From: Phaeosaccion multiseriatum
Lineage: Eukaryota > Ochrophyta, other classes
Length of the DNA: 64,000 bases
Assembly (NCBI GenBank): GCA_965112735.1
Contig: OZ218950.1
Coordinates: forward strand, 1-64,000
Reading direction: 5' to 3'
The notes below the pieces were generated by a model. That model did not search any database and had not been told where the DNA came from. It saw only the letters and a list, made by a program, of their open reading frames with translations. Of this stretch, positions 59,091 to 64,000 are shown one piece after another. Each line of letters starts with the position of its first letter. Position 1 is the first letter of the stretch. A program made the position numbers and the translations under genes.

Positions 59091-62000
59091 TCATTGCGCG
59101 CCCGCCGCCCCGTCCATATAGCCCTTGAGCTGCGCCTCCAGCCACAGCAGCTTTGGGCGGCAATCAAAGTCGAAGGGGCCCTTCTTGAGACCGAGGGCTC
59201 GGAGGCAGAGGGCGCGGCTCTTGACCAACTGATCGAGGTAGGGCTCGAGGCGGTAGGAGAGGAGAGCACACACGTACAACGCGTGGGGAAGGGCAAAAGC
59301 GAAACGCTTCAGCACCACGTAGGCGCCTGTGTACCGCCCCTCCCCCGCCACGGCACCAGGGGACAGCGGGGTGGCCATCAGCGCATTCATGCCAGACGAG
59401 TTGTCAGCCGAGTCGTCGCCAGCTGCAGACCAGCCCCCCTCCCCTCCCTCCCTGCAAGACTTGTCCCTGAGGGACTGGACGTCCTCCTCCTCCCATCGGG
59501 CGTGCCTGCACACTTGGCGCATCTTGCTGACCGCGGCTTCCAGCATGCCGAGCTTGTACAGCACCAGACCCTGAGGATGGGGAGGCGGGGATGGCAGTGG
59601 ATGGCAGTCGATGGGGGGGGGGGGGTTGGTCTCTCTCTCTTTCCTATGTAACCCTATGTAAGCCAATCACTCACCTCGAAGAAGGCGTGTGCCACAGCGG
59701 CAATACTATGTAACCCTATGTAATGCCTATGTAACCCTATGTAAGCCAATCACTCACCTCGAAGAAGGCGTGTGCCACAGCGGCAATACTATGTAACCCT
59801 ATGTAATGCCTATGTAACCCTATGTAAGCCAATCACTCACCTCGAAGAAGGCGTGTGCCACAGCGGCAATACTATGTAACCCTATCTAATGCCTATGTAA
59901 CCCTATGTAAGCCAATCACTCACCTCGAAGAAGGCGTGTGCCACAGCGGCAATACTATGTAACCCTATGTAACCCTATGTAATGCCTATATGCCCCTTTA
60001 TATTCTTTGTAATGCCTATGTAACCCTAAATAAGGCAATCACTCACCTCGAAGAAGGCGTGTGCCACAGCGGCAATACTATGTAACCCTATGTAACCCTT
60101 TGTAATGCCTATGCAACCCTATTAAGCCTTTGTAATGCCTATGTAACCCTATGTATGCCAATCACTCTCACCTCGAAGAAGGCGTGTGCCACAGCGGCTT
60201 CCCCTCGGCGCTCCCCCTCCACGGACAGCACCACGCGCTCCGGCCCCGGGGGGTGCAGCTGCTCCAGGGGGGCCGGCATGAGCTCCTCCTCGTCCTCGCT
60301 TTCCCCCTTGCCCTCGCCCCTGCCTTTGCTCTTGCCCTCACCGCCAGAGCAGATGTAGGCAAGATCGAGCTCAGCAGAGGGAAAGCTCTGCACCGTTCGC
60401 AGCTGTAGAGCAAAGTAGAGCAGTTGGTGAAACAGAGTAAGGGCAGAGTAGGGTCCGGCAGGGCAGGGCAAATACACACAATACACACTCACCAGGTTGG
60501 CGTGGAAGGCGGGCCCTAGCCCGTTGACGGAGGAGGCGTGGTGGAGATAAATGAACTCGGGCAGCCACAGCTCTTGTCCCTCCTCTCCGCCTGTCAGGTA
60601 CACCGACAGCCTGGCAGCAGATAGGGAGGTAAGTAGGCGGGTGGGGGTTGTTAAAGGAGGGCTGCACACGGGGGAGAGAAGTAGTAGTAAGAAAGAAGGC
60701 CACAGATAAGTCAGTAGAGCCATCCATCCCCTCCCCACGCACCTCCTCCTCAGAGTAGGCCTGCTGACCCCCTCCCTCTTCTCCTCCTGCTGCCGCACCA
60801 CCCCCTCTGCTGCGGCAAAGGCCTGCGTCATGCGGCCCTCGACTCTCCCCGCCCCCATGCCCGCGAGACAGGCGGCGCAGAAGGACGCGGAGGAGCCCAT
60901 GACCCCCTTGGTGTCAGGACGTTCGGACTCCTGCAGTCCCTTGATCACCTGAGGGATGGCAATGGATGGATGGATGGATGGATGGCAGTGGAAAGCAGTG
61001 GATAGGGGGTGGCAGGGAATGAAGATGAAGAGGGTTGGAGTCACAGGGGGAAGTCAAGCACGTGTATACGAAGTAATCAGAAACGGCCCTCAGAAGGGTT
61101 AGGGTTGCATTCACAGTAAGTCAGTGAGGGAGTCACTTGCCTTTGCGAAAAGCTTGCGGGCAGGCTTCCAGTGCTGCAGGAAGAACTTCGCCTGAGCGGC
61201 CTGTGCCGCGGGGGAGGGGGGGGGGGGGTTGATCGAGGCATGATAGAGGCGTACGGAGACGTTACGGGACAAAGGACAGAGAGGGGGTAGCGCAGCCAGC
61301 GGGAGGCAAGAACGAAGAAAGGGAGCGTACAGGCATTTTCCACACAAGCGACTACACTTCCTCGCGAAAGAGAGCCAAGAGACCAGCCCTCAAGGCTTTT
61401 CTCCTCATGGCATGCAAGCACGCACGTCTTACACGCACTCACACGCACTCACTCACCTGAATCATGAGAATCACGGGCACAGGGCTGTTGCGCGGGATGA
61501 GCTTGAGAGCCACATCGCTGTAGGCCTCCGCCTCCGTGTAGGCCTGTCTGAGCTGGCACGACTTTGTCCTCAGCAGCAGAATGAGCGGCGAGGGAGGGTA
61601 TGACCCGTAGAAGGAGTCAAGCACATCTCGGGCACGCTCCATCACCAGGGCGCGTCTACTGCCATCTCCTCCCGCCCCCTGCCCTTGCTGCTCCTTCCCT
61701 GCTCCTCCTCCTCCTGCTGCTGCTGCTGCTGCTGCTCCTGCAGCCTTGGCCTGCTTCTTCTCCTCCCTCACCCTTAGCAGCTGCAGCACACACGCCGCCA
61801 TGGGCCTCCTTACTCCCTTCTGCTGCGCCACCCTGCACAGCAGCAGCACTCCTTTCTCGTACGAGGGCCCTCCGCTGATGCCCATCAGTTGCCCCACCAG
61901 CGGCGCCATTTGTGACGGCAGCAGCCCCGACCCCACATGCATGAGCCCTACAAGGCATGCCGCTTGGTGCAGCACACCCTGCCACGAGTCCACAGCCAGG

Positions 62001-64000
62001 GAGGGGGCCGCTAACTCACAGATGGCACCAGGTGAGTAAGGGCCGCTGCTGCTTGGGCTCTCTCTCGAGCTCCTCCTCTTGCTCTTACTGGACGACGATG
62101 AAGACGATTTTTCTCGCTGTCTTCCTGCTGCTGCTGCTGCTGTTGCTGCTGCTGTTGCTGTATCACCAACTGCTTGCGTTTTGCTGTCCTCTGTGCCCCC
62201 CATCCAGGCCTGCGCCATGGCGGGCGTGACCTTGTCTGCGAGCTTGCCCCTCGCCACCTCTCTTCGCAAGTACTCCCTCACCCTCAGCGGCTCCGGGGCA
62301 CCTTCAGGAGCATTGCCTCCATCGCCAGCTGTGACTCCGTCGCCGTGGGTGGCTGCAGGCCCGTACAGTAGCTTCAGGCTCGCCTCTGCCGCCTTGGGGG
62401 GGGGGGGCTTGCCTGAGTGAGTTTGCGGGTGGGTGGGTGAGTGAGTGGGTGGGTGGGTGGGTGGGTGGGTTAGTGGGTGAGTGAGTGGGTGGGCGGGCGA
62501 GTGAGTTTGCGGGTGGGTGGGTGGGTGGGTGGTGAGCGCCTAAGTGAGTGAGTGAGTGACTGACTGACTAACTAAGTGAGTGAGTGCCCATGTGAATGAG
62601 TGCCCCCAAGTGTGTAAATTCAAACACGACTGAGTGGTTGGTTGGTTTGTTGTTAGTCTGTGAGAACGCCTTGCCTGCTTGAGCTTCCGCCTGAGAGAGT
62701 TCGTGCGCAAAGGGCAAGGGGCGCATCAGATACGCCGCCATGCTCTTGGGGTCCGCCAGGGGCTGAAGCTCCAACTGCTGTACTTTACGGCGGAAGAGCG
62801 AGTCCATGATGGAGGCATCTGCCCTTGCTTGGGTTTGGGCTGAGGTCGGACGCTGCTTGGAGCCGCCCAGGGGTGTCTCCAGCGCCTGAGGGAGTGTGAG
62901 GGAGTGTGAGGGAGTGGTGTTTGGGAGGGGGGGGCAGAACGAACGGAGGCACAAGGCCGGACGAAGAGGAAAGGAAGGGATCAATTAGACTAGCACAGTC
63001 AAGCATGGCGGGAGGAGCCCGACACCAGGCACTGACTGACTGACTGACTGACTGACACCAGGCACTGGCTGACTGACACCAGGCACTGACTGACACCAGG
63101 CACTGACTGACACCAAGCACTGAACTGCCCTCGGTGGCTGCCTCTCCAGGTGGAGATACAGCGTCCTCGCTCCTCCATCCACTGCCATCCCCCCTGACTT
63201 ACTCGGAGGAGGAAGTTGGCGCTCTTGAGGGCCTTCCTGAGTATGCCCACGGCCTTGACGAAGTTGCCCTTGTAGAGGAGCATGACGGCTCGGCAGAAAC
63301 ACGCCTCCATGTCGACAAGCAAGGCTTGTACCTAAAGCAAGCCATAGTTTCAGTTTCAGTATAGTAGAGAGAGAACGTTGTGAGAGAGAGACGGAGAGAG
63401 GGGGGAGGGAGAGAGTCCTACCCAACACGACATCAAGAGTTCCATATCGGAAATCGATATCGAGATTATGCACCTGCAGGGAGGGGGGCCTGGTGTCAGG
63501 ACTGGAGCGGCGGACATGCAGAGCGAGGTTGGAGCAAATCTCAGCTTGCACTTTGGCCCTGTGAGAGGAGAGGAGAGGAGAGGAGAGGGGTGCAGTTCCA
63601 GTCAGCGAGTCAGTCAGTCAGTCAGTCAGTCAGTCAGTCGGCATGCTACACACACACCACAGCACAGCGCACCCCGCCCCCCTCTCCAGTGCCCTCTCCG
63701 GTGCCCCACTACACTGCCTGACTGACTGACTGACTGACTGACTGACTGACTGCCTGACTGAGTGACTGACTGACTGCCTGACTGAGTGACTGACTGACTG
63801 CCTGACTGACTGACTGACTGACTGACTGCCTGACTGAGTGACTGCCTGACTGACTGACTGCCTGACTGACTGCCTGACTGACTGCCTGACAGACTGCCTG
63901 ACAGACTGACGGACCTGTCCACCGAGGGTGGCAAGACGGCCTTGAGCGCCTTGTCCACTCTCTTGAACGCCCCGATGGCCGCATCCACCGCCGCCGCACT
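59091..64000 (-). CDS. TPR-like helical-repeat protein, 5' part beyond the window
   Basis: Exons found (minus): beyond 64000-63915, 63558-63474, 63331-63203, 62885-62675, 62412-61457, 61200-61141, 60948-60743, 60610-60493, 60402-60172, 59570-59091. All junctions keep frame; 853 residues are present. Helical pairs typical of TPR-type solenoids recur: CRAVMLLYKGNFVKAVGILRK, AYTEAEAYSDVALKLIPRN, AAQAKFFLQHWKPARKLFAK, HAFFE-GLVLYKLGMLEAAV. A Ser/Lys/Ala low-complexity insert lies in the large exon. Two introns appear to use GC donors (61140 and 62674). I do not recognise the family; a scaffold role is a guess from the fold. The intron after 60172 carries tandem copies of the exon end. The N-terminus is missing. 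Confidence 0.75.
59671..60171. repeat. Tandem duplications carrying an exon 3' end and splice donor
   Basis: Five copies, starting at 59671, 59754, 59837, 59920 (83-bp spacing) and 60043, repeat the end of the exon whose genuine 3' end is at 60172. Each copy has 24 bases of exon (ending CACGCCTTCTTCGAG on the sense strand), a GTGAGT donor and a spacer of TTACATAGGG-like units. Confidence 0.93.
62158..62169 (-). repeat. Dispersed TTGGTGATACAG word, exact, coding AVGDTAT
   Basis: An exact minus-strand copy in the large exon of the TPR-like gene. It is read in a different frame from the kinesin copies and is followed by GCAACAGCAGCAGCAAC read as poly-Ala. Confidence 0.85.
62418..62590. repeat. 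(GGGT)n and GTGAGTGAGT tetranucleotide-like tracts, intronic
   Basis: Degenerate GTGGGTGGGT and GTGAGTGAGT runs fill most of TPR-like gene intron 62413-62674. Confidence 0.9.
63718..63912. repeat. (GACT)n / GCCTGACT tract, intronic
   Basis: About 195 bases of GACT with GCCTGACT variants lie in TPR-like gene intron 63559-63914. The same CTGACTGA words recur in the intron at 63031-63120. Confidence 0.93.

Overview
This window is the left end of a nuclear chromosome from a flagellated eukaryote that probably carries a secondary plastid. It opens with 7.17 kb of (CCCTAA)n, so the G-rich strand runs toward the end. Then come about 5.9 kb of a 42-bp satellite, interrupted by a 246-bp perfect inverted-repeat element, and about 50.5 kb of GC-rich DNA with ten intron-rich genes. 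Two proteins begin with a signal-peptide-like segment ending in A-F, the presequence type known from stramenopiles, haptophytes and cryptophytes. Several other proteins belong to cilia and basal bodies. A photosynthetic stramenopile-type alga fits best; this is an inference, and I cannot name the species.

Layout: telomere 1-7171; satellite block A 7172-9022; fold-back element 9023-9268; satellite block B 9269-13370; plastid-type SAM methyltransferase (+) 13467-15454; three-DM10-domain RIB72/EFHC protein (-) 16239-20522; unknown plastid-targeted protein (+) 20664-21827; Tubby-domain protein (-) 22231-25935; aldo/keto reductase (-) 26369-30458; C2CD3-like multi-C2 protein (-) 30975-42285; CDT1-like replication licensing factor (+) 42793-44486; Nudix hydrolase (-) 44831-45825; kinesin with a very long coiled coil (+) 46256-58897; TPR-like helical protein (-) from 59091, running off the right edge at 64000. 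Exon models were built by hand from GT-AG (a few GC-AG) sites and reading-frame continuity. Two junctions (CDT1-like near 43.9 kb, kinesin near 50.2 kb) stay ambiguous.

How the genes relate: RIB72 (axonemal doublet), C2CD3 (distal centriole), Tubby (ciliary membrane trafficking in animals) and perhaps the kinesin suggest a loose group of flagellar genes near this telomere. The methyltransferase and the 263-aa unknown protein are plastid candidates. CDT1, the Nudix enzyme and the reductase are housekeeping types. Neighbours often face each other or diverge, giving short shared promoters (141 bp between the RIB72-like and plastid genes).

The most unusual feature is repetition below the gene level. 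A short word, TTGGTGATACAG, usually next to CAG runs, recurs in exons of at least five genes. It appears in both orientations and in more than one reading frame, and also in introns, in a 3' flank and inside a 46-bp intronic minisatellite. Other short words recur between introns of unrelated genes. One intron holds five tandem copies of the upstream exon's 3' end together with its splice donor. Introns are saturated with low-complexity tracts, and coding exons carry long triplet expansions.
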